Below are positions 22,456-34,429 of a stretch of 64,000 nt of DNA, in pieces. The position numbers and the translations under genes are program-made. Within the stretch, counting starts at the first letter, position 1. Each line of letters begins with the position of its first letter. The stretch comes from Tillandsia leiboldiana (Eukaryota > Streptophyta > Magnoliopsida > Poales > Bromeliaceae): the NCBI GenBank assembly GCA_029204045.2, contig CM055064.1, forward strand, positions 7,204,323 to 7,268,322, read 5' to 3'. The notes below the pieces were generated by a model that saw only the letters and a list, made by a program, of their open reading frames with translations, was not told the DNA's origin and made no database searches.

Positions 22456-23427
22456 GTGGTATCGGAGCCAGGTTCTCATGTTCTATGTATAGTTTTTATG
22501 ATCTGTATGGATCAATTTAAATTTTGGGACTTTCCTACGATTAGATCGATATTGTTTTTTTTCTTTTTTTTCTTAGATTGCGCGTGTTATAATTCATTGG
22601 TTTTAAACTATAATATAAGTAGGCGGGGATTTAAAAAAAAACATATGATTAAGTTCTAAAATTTTATTGATATTTATAACAAATTAGTTGTTATTCTCTG
22701 CATAGTTTTGAGTAGGAGATGGTCATGGACTAAATTAGATTAATTTGCCTCATCGGCTCGACTCAAATCAGATAAGTTTATGATCATCCCCAAACTATGT
22801 CATACTTGTTGATTATGTGATCATTAATCTTCAAACTTCCTTAAAAGAAAATTAAGTTGAAATGAATGGACATTTGATGCTCTATCGTGGCCTTTTCACC
22901 GATCACAAGATGAAAACATTGTTTCAACATTGAGTAGTCACGCATGGTCCCATGGGGCTGCTTGTGTTTGAACTGTGTGAACATCTTGTCATATGATGCT
23001 ACAATATGAGATCACCAATAAATTCAAGATACCGTCCGGTGAGGATTTTTTTTGTGATACCATATTTGTAGGAGAGGTGGTTTTGACTTAACTAAGATTG
23101 TTGCACCAAGAGACCGTCCGATGAGGTGTAAAAATCTTAGAGGCCAAAGAATGATTGGATTGCACATAAGATGTGTCGAGGTAAGATGTTACCCGCTCAT
23201 TAAATTACGACTTTTCAAGAAGCCGTCCGGTGAGATAAGTTGTAATTTATGAGAGCCCAATCACTACTAAGAAATCTAACGGATGAGGATTTCCGTCTTT
23301 CTACTTAGGGAATGTGGAAATTCGATAAATTTAGTGGGATGAACTTATTGAATTAAAAGGCCCTAATTCAATTGGTTAAAAATGGAAAATACTAATTGAA
23401 CTAATATCTCTATTTTCTGCAGATAAA
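22456..23427 (+). other. Copia leader with primer site and repeated CCGTCCGGTGAGG words
   Basis: The leader runs from the primer site to the gag ATG and contains about four variants of CCGTCCGGTGAGG (from ~23032, ~23113, ~23223 and ~23278). A TTTCTGCAG acceptor-like sequence lies just before the gag start. The repeated word could be a structured packaging or translation element; that is inference. Confidence 0.6.
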
Positions 23428-24237
23428 ATGAATGCCTCTAACCCTTTTTCTCGCATAATGGAATCTAACCGTTTAACTGGCTCTAATTTCCAAGACTGGC
23501 TTCGTAACCTAAAAATTGTTTTAGGTATTGAAAAGTTTGACTATATTCTTCAAGCTCCAATTCCCGAGCTTACCGCTGAGGCCACAGCTGAAGAAATTCA
23601 TAAACGAAACAAGTGGGTTGATGATGACCAGCGTGTCAAATATTATATGCTGGCCTCCATGTTGAATGAGCTGCAACGACAAGATGAGAACTATATTCAT
23701 GCATATGAGATGCTTGCGCACTTACAAGAGTTGTATGGTGCGCAAAGTCGAACCGCAAGATATGAGATATCAAAGCGGTTGTTTAGGGCTCAGATGACTC
23801 CAGGTATGTTAGTCAGCGAACATTGTCTCAAAATGATTGATGACATGGAGCAGCTAATAAGCCTCGGTTTAAACCTAGACGCAGACTTGCAGGTTGATTT
23901 AGTTCTATAGTCTTTGCCTGAGTCATTTTCTCACTTCGTCATGAACTTCAACATGAATAAGATTCATGCCACTTTGTCTGAGCTTATGAATATGCTAGTC
24001 ACAGCGGAAGGCACGTTGAAAGCAAACGGGATGGCGATGGCTGTTGAGAGAACTTCGCCTTCTAAAAGAAAGTTAAAAGAAAAGAAGAAGTTCTCCAAGC
24101 TAAAGTCGTCGGGTGGAATGAAGAAAAGAAATTTTAAGAAAACCGACAAAAGTAAGGCTAAAGAAAAATGTTTCCATTGCGGCAAGGAGGGACATTAGAA
24201 GAGAAATTGTAGAGAATATCTCTCTACCCTAAAAGAA
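23428..24237 (+). pseudogene. Copia gag (interrupted by stops)
   Basis: The first 160 codons read as a Copia gag capsid domain, starting with MNASNPFSRIMESNRLTGSN. A stop (TAG at 23908-23910) interrupts it; the same frame continues with a basic Lys-rich segment and the zinc knuckle CFHCGKEGH at ~24168. A second stop then precedes the last knuckle cysteine. Gag would form the particle that houses reverse transcription. The single-base nature of both stops suggests point-mutation decay. Confidence 0.85.
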
Positions 24238-24647
24238 AAATTAAAGGACGCACCTTCTGAATGTATGCTCATCGTTGAGGCCAATATGATTGGTTCTACT
24301 TCTTCTTGGGTATTAGATTCTGCATGTACTTTACATCTTTGTAATTCATTGCAGGATCTAAAGGAAAGTAGAAAGTTGAAGGACGGCGAGGTGACCCTGC
24401 GTGTGGGCAATGGAGCAAGCGTTGCTGTATTAACCGTGGGGAGCTGTTTTTTGAAACTTCCATCTGGACATATTTTAGAATTAGAGCATTATTATTATTC
24501 TCCTTTAGTTGTTAGAAATTTGATTTCTGTTACAGCTTTAGCTCGAACTGGTTTTCGTTTTATTTTTGAAACTGATAGTTGTTTTATTTATTTGAAAAAT
24601 AAATTGATAGCTACTGATAGCTTAGTTAACAATCTTTATTTTCTTAA
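24238..24647 (+). pseudogene. Copia protease and start of integrase region
   Basis: WVLDSACTLHLCNS (~24307) corresponds to the Copia aspartic protease site, with Ala where Gly or Ser is usual (DSAC instead of DSGC/DSGA). The downstream residues (GNGASVAVLTVGS, LISVTALARTGFRF) match the conserved protease fold region. The frame is cut at 24648 by a solo LTR; cttaa at 24643-24647 is repeated at 29009-29013, where the frame resumes. Confidence 0.82.
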
Positions 24648-27289
24648 TGTAGAATACCGGGATTTTGGGTGGCGCGCCGACCGCGCAGGATGGCGAGAGG
24701 CGGAGAATTCACCCTAGGCAAGTTCTATATGTGTTTACTGATGAGTTCAGGTTGACTCGGATCATTGTGGAAGCCCCGGCTTGAATCGGAGTTTCCGGGT
24801 ATTGTGCGCCGATAGAGGACTGGTTTGGGAAGCACCGACTCCACAGTGGTGTGCAGAAAATTTAGAAATATTTGGGATAGGTGAACTTTATGATTACTAG
24901 TGGAATGGTAGCTCGTCGGCACATTTTGGGTGTGTTAGAGTTGTCGGCGTGCGAAGAGGACGCGAAAATCGGATCCGGTGCGAGAAACTGTGCGAAGTAC
25001 ACTATTTCTGGATATTTTTGGGCTTAAAATGGTGTTTTGGGTGTTGCTGGAGGTGTGGACCGGGCTCACGGCGGCCGGCTCACGGGCCATGCACCGGCGG
25101 GTGGAGCGCGGTGCAGGGGGGGCGTACACCCGGTGCAGGAGGCGACCGCAGGGGGCCGGTGCACGGGCAGTGCACCGCGCAGCCATGCGCCGCGCATGCA
25201 CGCGCACGCGTGGCGCGCACCCGCGCCCGCGCGTGGGCTGGGCCATGCTGCGTGGCGTGAACCTTGGTCGGTCGGACCATTTGGTCCGACCCGCCTTGCA
25301 CCGGATCGGGTGCAAGGGATATGGTATGAGAGGGGGAGTTGGTGAAGGGTTGTAGTGCACCTTAAGCCCAATTTTGGTGCTTGTTAAGGCTATTTAAGAG
25401 TGCTAATTGGCATGGGGCTTCTCTTTTGGACATCTTATACCTCTTAGCTGCTAAGGAGTCCAAGAAGCAACCTTCATCTTCTTCTTCTTCATCAAGGAAA
25501 CCACCATTGTTGGAGCTTGGTCATTGCTGGTTTTGGGTTCCACTTCGTCGCATTTTCTTCTAGGAGGTCTCCAGAACTGTAGGAGTGGAATTTTTGGGTT
25601 ATTCTTGCGGGGTTCTCTTCACAACTTCAAGATCTACAACTTTCGTATTGAAGATGGAACCTAATTGGAGCTCTACACCAGGTAAATATAGCAATCTTTG
25701 AGACACTTATTTTCTGTGGAGGATTTTGAGCAGAGATTAGTGTTTTTAATCCCCTGGGATGTACAAATGGAATTTTAAGTTGTTTTTTGTGGAGAAATTT
25801 CCAGGACTTAAAGAGATACAATTTTTGTATTTTCTGTAACTTCAAATTTGGACTCTAAATTAGGTGAATTGAGTCATTTCTGAGACTTTTGTGCACAGCT
25901 GAGATTCTGGATGTGGTTTTGAGCAATGTTCAGTGTTTTTGCTCCCTAGGACTGAAAAAGTGGAGTTTTAGGCTAATTTTTGCGGGGAATTCACCAGGAC
26001 TCAGAGACCTACATTTTTTATATTGAAGAGGAAGGCTATATCTCGCTTCAAATCAGGTAAATTTTATCATATTTGGAGCCCTTGGTTCAGATTACAGTTT
26101 TGGACAGCATGTGGTAATTTCTGAATATCTTTTTCTCCTCTTTATGAAATGGTGAATTTCAAGTTGGGTAATTTTCTAGACTTCAAGAGGAACAATTTGA
26201 TACCTTACTCTTAAAATTTGGATAATATTTGGTATACCATCTTTAGTCCTCTTTGTAGTTCATTGTTGCTGAAAATCTGCATGTATGTTGGGAATGACTT
26301 ATGTACCTAATTGGACTTTGGACTTTAACTATTGTATGCATTGGAACAAGTATTTAAATGCAAGCGATTTATGTTGTAATGGACTTGATGTGCAGATTCT
26401 CTTAATGGATTTAGATTTATGAAGTGGGCTTATATGAGCTTGATTTTGTGTAAGCTGCTAGTGTTGTTGGTGGAGCTCCTTGGCGGCCTTTTTCTCTTCT
26501 ACTTTAAGCAATGTGTACCGGAGGTGAGTCGGAGTTTTCGGTGTACTTGGGCACTTGTTGTTCTGTGACTTTAGCCGTGGACTGATCCAGTAGCGCACAG
26601 GTCTTGGTGTGAACTCGACGGGATTATTTGAGCTTCCGGGGGATCCTTCGTGGTTCGCCGCAGTGCGCGCGCGGCGCGGTTTTCGTTTTTCCTCAGTTTG
26701 AGGGTTCGGCGCTTCCCCGACTTCGGCGTTGCCTACGGAAAGCGTTCCAGGTGGGTGCTTTGTTCCCAGAACTGATGGACAGTTCTTTAATTCTTATATT
26801 AGAATGCACGCATGTTTAAGGTACAATAATGGTATGTTATTGGGAGGTAAGCTAGGAAGGATGATGGAATAAAGGGATTGCAAGATTAATATTCATATTA
26901 AATGTTATCGAGAACTTGCAGCATTCATTTATTCATGATGATGAATTGTAAATGTTTACTTAAGGGACTTACCCTATGTGAAGGACATTTGCATGCTTGT
27001 ATGGTCATCTAGTTAGGCCATCTTTTACTGCTACACTACTTATTGGAACTTGACTTAGGAGAAACCATGCTTTTCCCTTTTCTCCTCCTTTGTTAGTCAG
27101 GCGGTCTATATTGCTCAGGGGCGAGCAGGGGTCTGGGGTAGTGTAGCCAGGACATTAGTGTCAGGGACGGGTTGTGATGGATTACAGACTGCAGGGTATT
27201 GCGGCAACCGTGGACATGGGGCGGTTGACCGGACATTTATTTATGCACCAGATTGGTTATCAGATTTTCTCTAGTGGGCGGAGTTTCCT

Positions 27290-27600
27290 ACTTATTCAGT
27301 ATGCGACCGTGCCGGTCAGGAGCCGGTCTATTACTTATTTAGTGTGCGACCGTGCCGGTCAGGAGCCGGTCTGTCACTTATTCAGTATGCGACCGTGCCG
27401 GTCAGGAGCCGGTCTATTACTTATTTAGTGTGCGACCGTGCCGGTCAGGAGCCGGTCTGTCACTTATTCAGTATGCGACCGTGCCAGTCAGGATCCGGTC
27501 TATTACTTATTTTGGGTGCGACCGTACCGGCCAGTAGTCGGTCTGTCACCTATTTTGGGATGCAACCGTACCAGTCAGTAGTCGGTCAGTATTCCCGCAG
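27290..27600. repeat. 43-bp minisatellite in LTR C
   Basis: Seven copies of a 43-bp unit containing GCGACCGTGCCGGTCAGG begin at about 27303, 27346, 27389, 27432, 27475, 27518 and 27562. The first five alternate between two subtypes, giving an 86-bp higher-order unit; the last two have drifted. The unit contains the small inverted pair ACCGTGCCGGT / ACCGGCTCCT. Confidence 0.88.
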
Positions 27601-27804
27601 ATGAGTTCGACAGCAGAGCAGACAGTACCAGTATTTCGGGCGTTACTAGATTGGGTCTATTACAGATGTTTACTTTATTGTTACACTCGTGTCAGGGGGA
27701 CCGAGTGGAGTCTAGTAGCCGCGTTTAGACCAGTACTAGTGTTGTTGGGAACCGTTTGGGGATCGACGGTTGTCCCAAGGTCATTGTGAGTTTTTGACCG
27801 TTGT

Positions 27805-27868
27805 AGGGCAGGCATAGCAGACATAGCAGGTATAGCAGGCATGACAGGCATAGCAGGCAGTGCCAGTG
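27805..27868. repeat. ~10-bp tandem repeat (GGCATAGCA)
   Basis: About six short copies of GCAGGCATA/GCAGACATA words in tandem inside LTR C. Confidence 0.75.
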
Positions 27869-28621
27869 ATTACTGGTCTAGCGATTGGGCCGATTGTGCA
27901 CTTCATGTGCTGGTGGTTGCATACCACCCTTTTGTTCTCCCCTTTTGGGCTTTTAGTTAGAAGCTTGGTAGTTGTTGAGAGTCTCCAGCTTCCTTATTTC
28001 CGCCTTTACGGCTTTGGTTAGTTTTTGTCTCTTGAGGACTTGGTGGGCAGACCGTCGGGTCTGGCGGTGGTACCCACTGAGAACTCCCTTTTTTTTTTAG
28101 GTGTAGTTCTCACACCCGTTGGGGGTTTTCCCCCTCCCTTTCTTTTCTCTCCTTTGTTTTGCAGAGTTTTAGCGGGTGTTGCGGATTCTGCGGTTGTTGT
28201 TCGAGGCGAGGGAGTCGCGTGCTAGATCCCTACCCGCCGGTGGAGAGTAGCGGTACCCCTTCAGATGAGATCTACAGCAGATTAGTTGTTTTACTTTTTC
28301 CTCTTTTAAGAGACTGATGTAGTGAGGACATATTATGTACTGAGAGACTGTACACTGTTGTATTTATTGGAGATACCTCCCGGTTGAGTCCAGAGCTTGT
28401 ACATGAGGATATTGCATTACTATTATTTTTTTTGCGAGACGGACCTTGTTGTATTATTTTGAAGTTGTACAGTGATTGATTTTAGTTATACAGCAGATCT
28501 TCTTATTTATAGCTCTGGTCTTATGTTTAGCTGGAGTACTTTTCTTGCAGGTAGGATGCTTCGCCTATGCAGGTTGGCATAGGTGGCGGATCTGTTGGCG
28601 AACCCGGGTCGCAGTTTCGAC

Positions 28622-28997
28622 CCCCACTACTACAATCATGATATTTGGTGGCGACAAAAGTCGCCACCATAAGCCAAAAAGTCGCCACCAAATAGTTTTG
28701 GCGGCGACTAAATGTCGCCACCTCAAAGCATGTCGCCTAAAGTATATAGCGGCGACAACTTTAGCGGCGACAGATAAGGTGGCGACAATTGTCGCCACCA
28801 AATGTATGAAGAAACGGTGGCGACATTTGTCGCCACCAAATGTAGGAAGAAACGGTGGCGACAAATATATGTCGCCACTGTATCTTATTTATTGGTGGCG
28901 ACAATTAAATGTCGCCACTATAGCTTTACAATTAGTGGCGACAATAATTGTCGCCACAAAATTGTCGCCACCAAAAGTCCTTTTTCTTGTAGTGCCC
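28622..28997. mobile_element. CACTA-type MITE with GGTGGCGAC inverted repeats
   Basis: A 370-bp element (28625-28994) has CACTAC at the left and GTAGTG at the right. The right end reads CACTACAAGAAAAAGG on the complement, the classic plant CACTA terminus. CCC is duplicated on each side (28622-28624 and 28995-28997), fitting the 3-bp target duplication of CACTA elements. The interior is a dense run of GGTGGCGACA and TGTCGCCACC words facing each other, capable of strong foldback. It sits 14 bp from the end of LTR C and splits the terminal CGACCCCGGGGCGTGACA. Confidence 0.85.
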
Positions 28998-29013
28998 GGG
29001 GCGTGACACTTAA

Positions 29014-29621
29014 TCTGGATGGAAATATTGCTAATATTGAACACGAAGAGAATACTTCTCAAAACAAGAGATCTAGAGATAAAAGTCTGAACCAAAAGTA
29101 TTTATGGCACCTACGGCTAGGACATATTGCAGAAGATAGGATAAACCAACTGGCCAAGGATGGGCACTTGGAAACTTGTGCTTTAGAATCCTATCCAGTT
29201 TGTGAGTCTTGTCTTCAAGGCAAAATGGCTAAGTAACCTTTTGGTGGACAAAGTACTCGAGCTACATAATTACTTGCCCTTGTGCACTCAGATGTGTGCG
29301 GACCGTTCAGTGAAACGGCTCGGGGTGGTTATCTTTATTTCGTAACATTTACTGATGATTATTCACGGTATGGGTGTGTATTCCTTTTGAGACACAAATC
29401 TGAGACCTTTGAAAAGTTCAAAGAGTTCAAATGTGAAGTAGAGAAGCAGACAGGAAAAAGCATTAAGACTCTTCGATCAGATCGAGGAGGCGAGTACCTT
29501 AGTGCCGAATTTCTAAATTATCTCAAAGAAAATCGTATTCTCTCACAACGAACACCTCCTGGAACTCCAGAATTGAATGGAGTTTCAGAAAGAATGAATC
29601 ATACCTTATTAGATATGGTAC
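29014..29621 (+). pseudogene. Copia integrase: zinc finger and catalytic core
   Basis: The HHCC zinc finger is visible (WHLRLGH ... VCESCLQGK, ~29104-29230). The catalytic core follows: HSDVCGPF (first Asp), LRSDRGGEY (second Asp) and NGVSERMN (Glu). Two stops break the frame between zinc finger and core (29234-29236 and ~29267). Integrase would join element DNA to the chromosome. The piece ends at 29621, where solo LTR D is inserted within ggtac. Confidence 0.85.
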
Positions 29622-30092
29622 TGTGAGGACCCAAATCCCCACTTAAGGGCTCATTGATGGATTAGTGATTTTTGGGAGTGTTTGTGCGCGTGTCGGGGCC
29701 CGGAAATAGATTTCTGGTGATAATGGGAGCAAGATTGCTTAACAGGAGGCCATTTTGGGATGATTGAGGTTTTTGCGCGCTTATTGGAACCAAGGGATGG
29801 ACCCGGCATGAAAAACGGACCAAGCTTGCTTTTCCGAGAATATTTGAGAAATTTTAGAAGTGGAATTTGGCCAATCGGACTTCGGATTTGGATTCAGCGC
29901 GCGAAAACGGTCAAGATAGACTATTTACTTGAATTTTTCGGAGCCCGGACGCGAAAACACGCATTTCGAGGTGTGGATTTACTGTTCCGGCCGCCGGAGA
30001 GGCGCCGGCGGCGGCGGCGGGCGGCGGAGCGCGGTGGCGGGCCGAGAAGAGGCCGGCCGGTCCACCGCGTGAGGCGTGCACCAGGCGCGGGC

Positions 30093-30445
30093 CACGTGGC
30101 GCGCTCTGGTTGACCGGCGCAGCAGGCGCGGTCCACGGGCCTTGGCGGGGTGCACGGTGGACCGAGGGTTGGCCACGTGTCACCTCGTGGTTGGTCGGTC
30201 TTGGTGCGCGCGGTCCACGCAGTGGCGGGGTGCACGGTGGACCGAGGGTTGGCCACGTGTCACCTCGTGGTTGGCCGGTCTTGGTGCGCGCGGTCCACGC
30301 AGTGGCGGGAGCAGGTGTCCATACGGACAGCGCGTCGTGGGGGACGACGTGGGGGGGCCACGTGGCGCCCCGCGATTGGCCGGGTGCAGCGGGCGCAGCA
30401 GGCGTGTCGGGCCACGTGGCGTTCGATGGTTGGTTGGCACACGTG
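30093..30445. promoter_or_regulatory. Cluster of six G-box (CACGTG) motifs in LTR D
   Basis: CACGTG occurs at 30093, 30174, 30254, 30359, 30413 and 30440, mostly as GCCACGTGGC or GCCACGTGTC. Plant bZIP and bHLH factors bind this core. Two copies lie in an 80-bp tandem duplication (30143-30222, 30223-30302). The region lies in the 5' third of the LTR, where U3 enhancers are expected. Function is inferred from the motif only. Confidence 0.6.
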
Positions 30446-32522
30446 GTCCAGGCGCACCGGGAAAATTCTTGGGACATAGTGGTCATTTCTCCAATTGTTT
30501 GGTTTGGTTGGCTTATCTTTTGAACCCGAACCCACTTCACCTCGGATTTTCTCCCACTTCCCGAGCTCCATTGCCCTTGCTCCCTCAAGCAAAGTTGAAG
30601 CTCTCCCTGTTGCGCTTCTTCCCGTGGAGGCCCGGAATTTTTGGAAGCCGCGACGTCGACGTTTCCGGCATCGTAGCGCGGAGCGACGATTTTTTGTTGG
30701 AGGCCCGTTATCGTCGCATTTCGGTCTGAGAGGTCCACAGAGCTGCTCCCTTAGTATTTTTGGACGATTTCTGCGGCGTTGGATTCACGAGAGGTACGCC
30801 TTCGACTTTAGTGTTGAGACTTTTGTCTCATTTGGGGTTTCTGGCACGGATCCCGAGGAGTTTTTGAACCCCTTATTTTCTGTTGGAGTTTTTGGATAGT
30901 ACCTTCTTGTCGGATTTTTATCTCTGCATCCGGACATCGGAATTCGACGTTTGAAGGCTCTATCGACATCTACGTTTCGCAAGGATCGCCGTCATATTTT
31001 TATTGGAATTTTGGGAGGTAGTTTTATAGGTGAAAATTTCGGATTAATGGGACTGTTCACACAAAATTTTGGGAACTTGGATTTTGAGTGGATTATGTGT
31101 AAATTTTGGATTATGCTTGTGTCCAGGACATTGTGAGCACTACTACAGTGTTGCTAGCTTGGAGGATACTACGATTTGGCTGTTTCTGGACCTTCTTATC
31201 TGTATGACCCTGGACAGTTGTGCACCTTCAGGTGGGTGGCCCTGTCTCCAAGAATGATGGAATGTGCATTAAATCTGCTATAGTAGGACCATGCATGATA
31301 GTGATATTCCTGTGTAGCATGCTAGAATGTGATAGCTGTTGATTCTAGAGTTATATGATGATCATGCGATCTCTTATTCCTACTCTGTAAAATTATTATT
31401 ATTATCTTGGAATTTGACCTAGCACCCCGTCATATGCAGCATGTTCAGCCAGACTGTAGAAAACTTCAACTTGGGCTAGGTTTATTCTGCTTTAGACATC
31501 CACACTTCTTTTCTTTCCTGGACATAGTGTTTTACTCGCCCGGGTAGTGGGCCGAGTGGTCGGGTTTCTTTTAGTGTGGGATGCATTCTTGCACTCGTGC
31601 TTGGGAGCAGAGTGGAGTCTGGTAGATATAGTTGATCGTTCATCTGTGGCGGGAGCCGTTTGGTAGACGGCGGTCCCGAGATGTTTTGGTTTCTTATTTT
31701 ATTGTCGCCACTGTGTCAGTGGCAGCTTTGTACCAGTGATAGCAGGACCTTGAACCCAGAACTGTTTTTGGACGCACATATGATTTTAGTCAACCAATGT
31801 TTTTTTCCGAGCATCGTGGAGTCGCTGAGTCTGTTCTTGTTTGATTGGACAAAGGCATTAGCTCTACGAGGCTTGGATATAAAGTTTGTTTTCAAATGTT
31901 TTCCTAAAAAGAACTAAAAATCATTAAATATGAATTTCTTTCAGATCAAATGATTTTCAATAAGAAATATCACCTTTTTTCGATAAATTTAACCACCCGA
32001 GATGGTTTGAGTGGTCTGGGTTCCAAGGTCTGCCTTTTTCCTTTGGGACGAGAACAACGAGAGGCTATGCCTAGAGCCTGTTCTTGTTTGATTAGGGTTG
32101 TAGGTTCTAGTCTTTCGGGGTTCCCGGACCTTTTATTGTGTCTGTTGTGGAGTTATCCTGTCAGTGATGCCTGTTTTAGGGAGCCGTTGGGTTGACAGCG
32201 GTCCCGACTGTCGAGTGTTCCTTGTTGCTCGGGTTAGAGAGCAGGGATGGGGGATAGTATAGCTATATTGTTGAGTCGGGTGGGATTGCACCAGATTATC
32301 GACTCGGGTTATTATTTCGGTAACCGCGAACTGTGGGTGGTTTGATTGATTAGTGTTATACATTAGTTGGGGCTGGGTTTTGCATTGTGGATTGAGTGAA
32401 TCTCCACTTTGAGCATAGTGTCGACTTTTGCCTCATTGGCTGAGATACTTGACAGAGCTGTTGGACATGGGTTACTTTTGACTCGAGCGGGTCGCTCCCC
32501 TCGAGTGCCACTCCGGAGTAGG

Positions 32523-32632
32523 CGAGACCGGGTTGTTGTAACCGGCGTTGAGATTGAGCTTGAGACCGGGTTGTTGTAACCGGCGTTGAGATTGAGCTTT
32601 AGACCGGGTTGTTGTAACCGGCGTGAGATTGA
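32523..32632. repeat. ~40-bp tandem repeat in LTR D
   Basis: Three copies of GAGACCGGGTTGTTGTAACC followed by GGCGTTGAGATTGAGCTT or a shortened form. Confidence 0.85.
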
Positions 32633-33323
32633 GTTCTTCTATCGTGACTTGTCGACACCGTCCCTTTGACTGGACCCTATGTGGCAGTCAATATAGTTTT
32701 GGGCTACTATACCTGTGAGTTAATAGATGCATCATGTTATCATCTGTTCCACTTTTTGAGCATCTAGATAGGGGCATAGTAGCTGTAGAGTTATTCATTT
32801 CCAGCTCTTTCCTTCAGTATTTTATTTATTACCTTATGCCTCTAGTAGACTTAGTGGGCAGACCGTTGGGCTTGTTGACGGCACCCACTGAGGACTACTG
32901 TGGGATGTAGTTCTCACACCCGTCGTGGTGTCTTTTCCCCAGGGACTTCTACTCCTGTTCCTGCTGCTCCAGTTGTTGCTTCTTCAGACCGAGGTAAGGG
33001 AGTCGCGAGCTAGATCCCTACCAGTCGTCGTCCAGAGAGTAGATGTACCCTTTTTATTGTGAGAGTTACTTGTTTTGAGAGACCTTGTAGTGAGGTATAG
33101 AGTTGTACCTTTCTTTCAGAGTTGAGTGACTTTTGTACTTTTGGGTGAGGCTTTTGTGTTGTATATATTTTATTTTAGCAGTTAATTACAGCTCTGATAT
33201 GTGTTTAGTATAGCATATCTCTTTTGCAGGTTAGACGCTTCGTCTATACGGGGTTCACCGTATGGGCGGCGGATCTGTTAGCGAGCCCGGGTCGCAGTTT
33301 CGACCTCGGGGCGTGACAGGTAC

Positions 33324-34429
33324 GATCAATGATGAGTTTCATGGACTTGCCTTTATTTCTTTGGGGTTATGCCCTATTAACTGCAACCTATATTCTGAAC
33401 AGGGTGCCTTCAAAATCTGTTCCATGTACTCCGCATGAGATGTGGTTTGGCAAAAAATCGGGTCTCAATCATTTGAGAATTTGGGGATGCCCGGCTTATA
33501 TTAAAAAACTTAAAACAGATAAATTGGAGGCTAGGTCAGATAAAGGATTATTTATTGGTTATCCCAAGGAGACTATGGGATACTATTTTTACCTTCAAAA
33601 TAATCAAAATGTGATTGTTAGTCGGTATGCAATATTTCTAGAAAAGGAGTTTATCCAGGAAGGTGGTGTCGGAAAGAAGATAGCGCTCAAAGAGATGGTC
33701 TCAAATGAGCAAACAACTTCTCAAGAACAATCCGAACAACCTATTCAAACAGAACATGTTATTACACCATTACCTCGAAGATCTGGTAGAATATCCCAAG
33801 TTCCAGACAAATATCAAGATTTCGTTATGGAATGCACAAAGGAAATGTTCCTTGTTGGCGATAGTGATCGTAGGGATGACCCTACCAGTTACCAAGAGGC
33901 GATGTCAGACATCGACTCAATAAAATGGCAAAAAGCTATGAGGTCCGAAATGGACTCTATGTACACCAATAATGTATGGACTCTTGTTGATCCACCAGAA
34001 GGTATAGTACCTGTTGGTTGCCAATGGATTTTCAAGAGAAAGATCGGTGTGGATGGAAAAGTTGAAACATATAAGGCAAGACTCGTGGCGAAAGGTTACA
34101 GTCAGCGAGAAGGTCTCGATTACAAGGAAACCTTTTCACCTGTGGTCATGCTTAAATCAATTCGGACATTACTTGCCATAGCCGCATACTATGATTATGA
34201 AATCTGGCAAATGGACGTAAAAACCGCTTTCCTCAATGGGTTTATAGAGGAGAACATATATAAGCAACAACCCGAGGGGTTCGTGTGTGATAGCCAGAAG
34301 CATAAAGTATGCAAGCAATTCATAGGTCTATTTATGGATTGAAGCAGGCTTCGAGGAGTTGGAATATACGGTTCAATGACACGGTCAAAACATTTGGCTT
34401 CGTGAGAAATCAGGATGAACCTTGTGTTT
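33324..34429 (+). pseudogene. Copia integrase C-terminus and first half of reverse transcriptase
   Basis: A 337-codon open stretch (33329-34342) reads as the integrase tail (WGYALLTATYILNRVPSK) and linker, then the reverse transcriptase start (WTLVDPPEGIVPVGCQWIFK) and the catalytic block WQMDVKTAFLNGF with its first Asp. Around 34310-34330 the frame slips: the expected IYGLKQAS motif is read in another frame just downstream. The piece ends at 34429 within tgttt, where solo LTR B is inserted; the coding sequence resumes at 38523. Confidence 0.87.

Larger units (their letters stand above)
24643..29013 (+). mobile_element. Solo LTR, gypsy family C
   Basis: The 4361-bp LTR (24648-29008) begins TGTAGAATACC and ends GGGGCGTGACA, with target duplication cttaa. 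No internal domain or second LTR is present, so it is a solo LTR, the usual result of recombination between the two LTRs of an insertion. It contains a GC-rich tract (~24950-25330), three diverged ~200-bp modules (~25590-26190), a 43-bp minisatellite, the shared hairpin at 28043-28117 and a CACTA MITE 14 bp from its right end. Confidence 0.9.
29617..33323 (+). mobile_element. Solo LTR, gypsy family D
   Basis: The 3697-bp LTR (29622-33318) begins TGTGAGGACCC and ends GGGGCGTGACA, with target duplication ggtac at 29617-29621 and 33319-33323. A GC-rich region (29990-30460) contains an 80-bp tandem duplication and six CACGTG motifs. The shared hairpin is at 32853-32921. A ~40-bp unit with GAGACCGGGTTGTTGTAACC is repeated three times at ~32523-32630. 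Long open frames on both strands at 29911-30738 follow from the GC composition. Confidence 0.9.

Noticed and set aside
24949..25371. Frames in GC-rich LTR C sequence
   Set aside because: Several overlapping frames on both strands, Arg/Ala/Pro-rich, within the LTR and without a domain.
27290..27600. CRISPR-like array
   Set aside because: Units are contiguous with no unique spacers, and the DNA is plant nuclear; it is a minisatellite.
28476..29006. 176-codon frame as a gene
   Set aside because: It runs across the end of LTR C and most of the CACTA MITE; its length comes from chance and repeat composition.
29911..30738. Long GC-rich frames on both strands (up to 275 codons)
   Set aside because: They overlap on both strands inside LTR D, contain repeated Pro/Arg/Gly words from the 80-bp duplication and show no domain.
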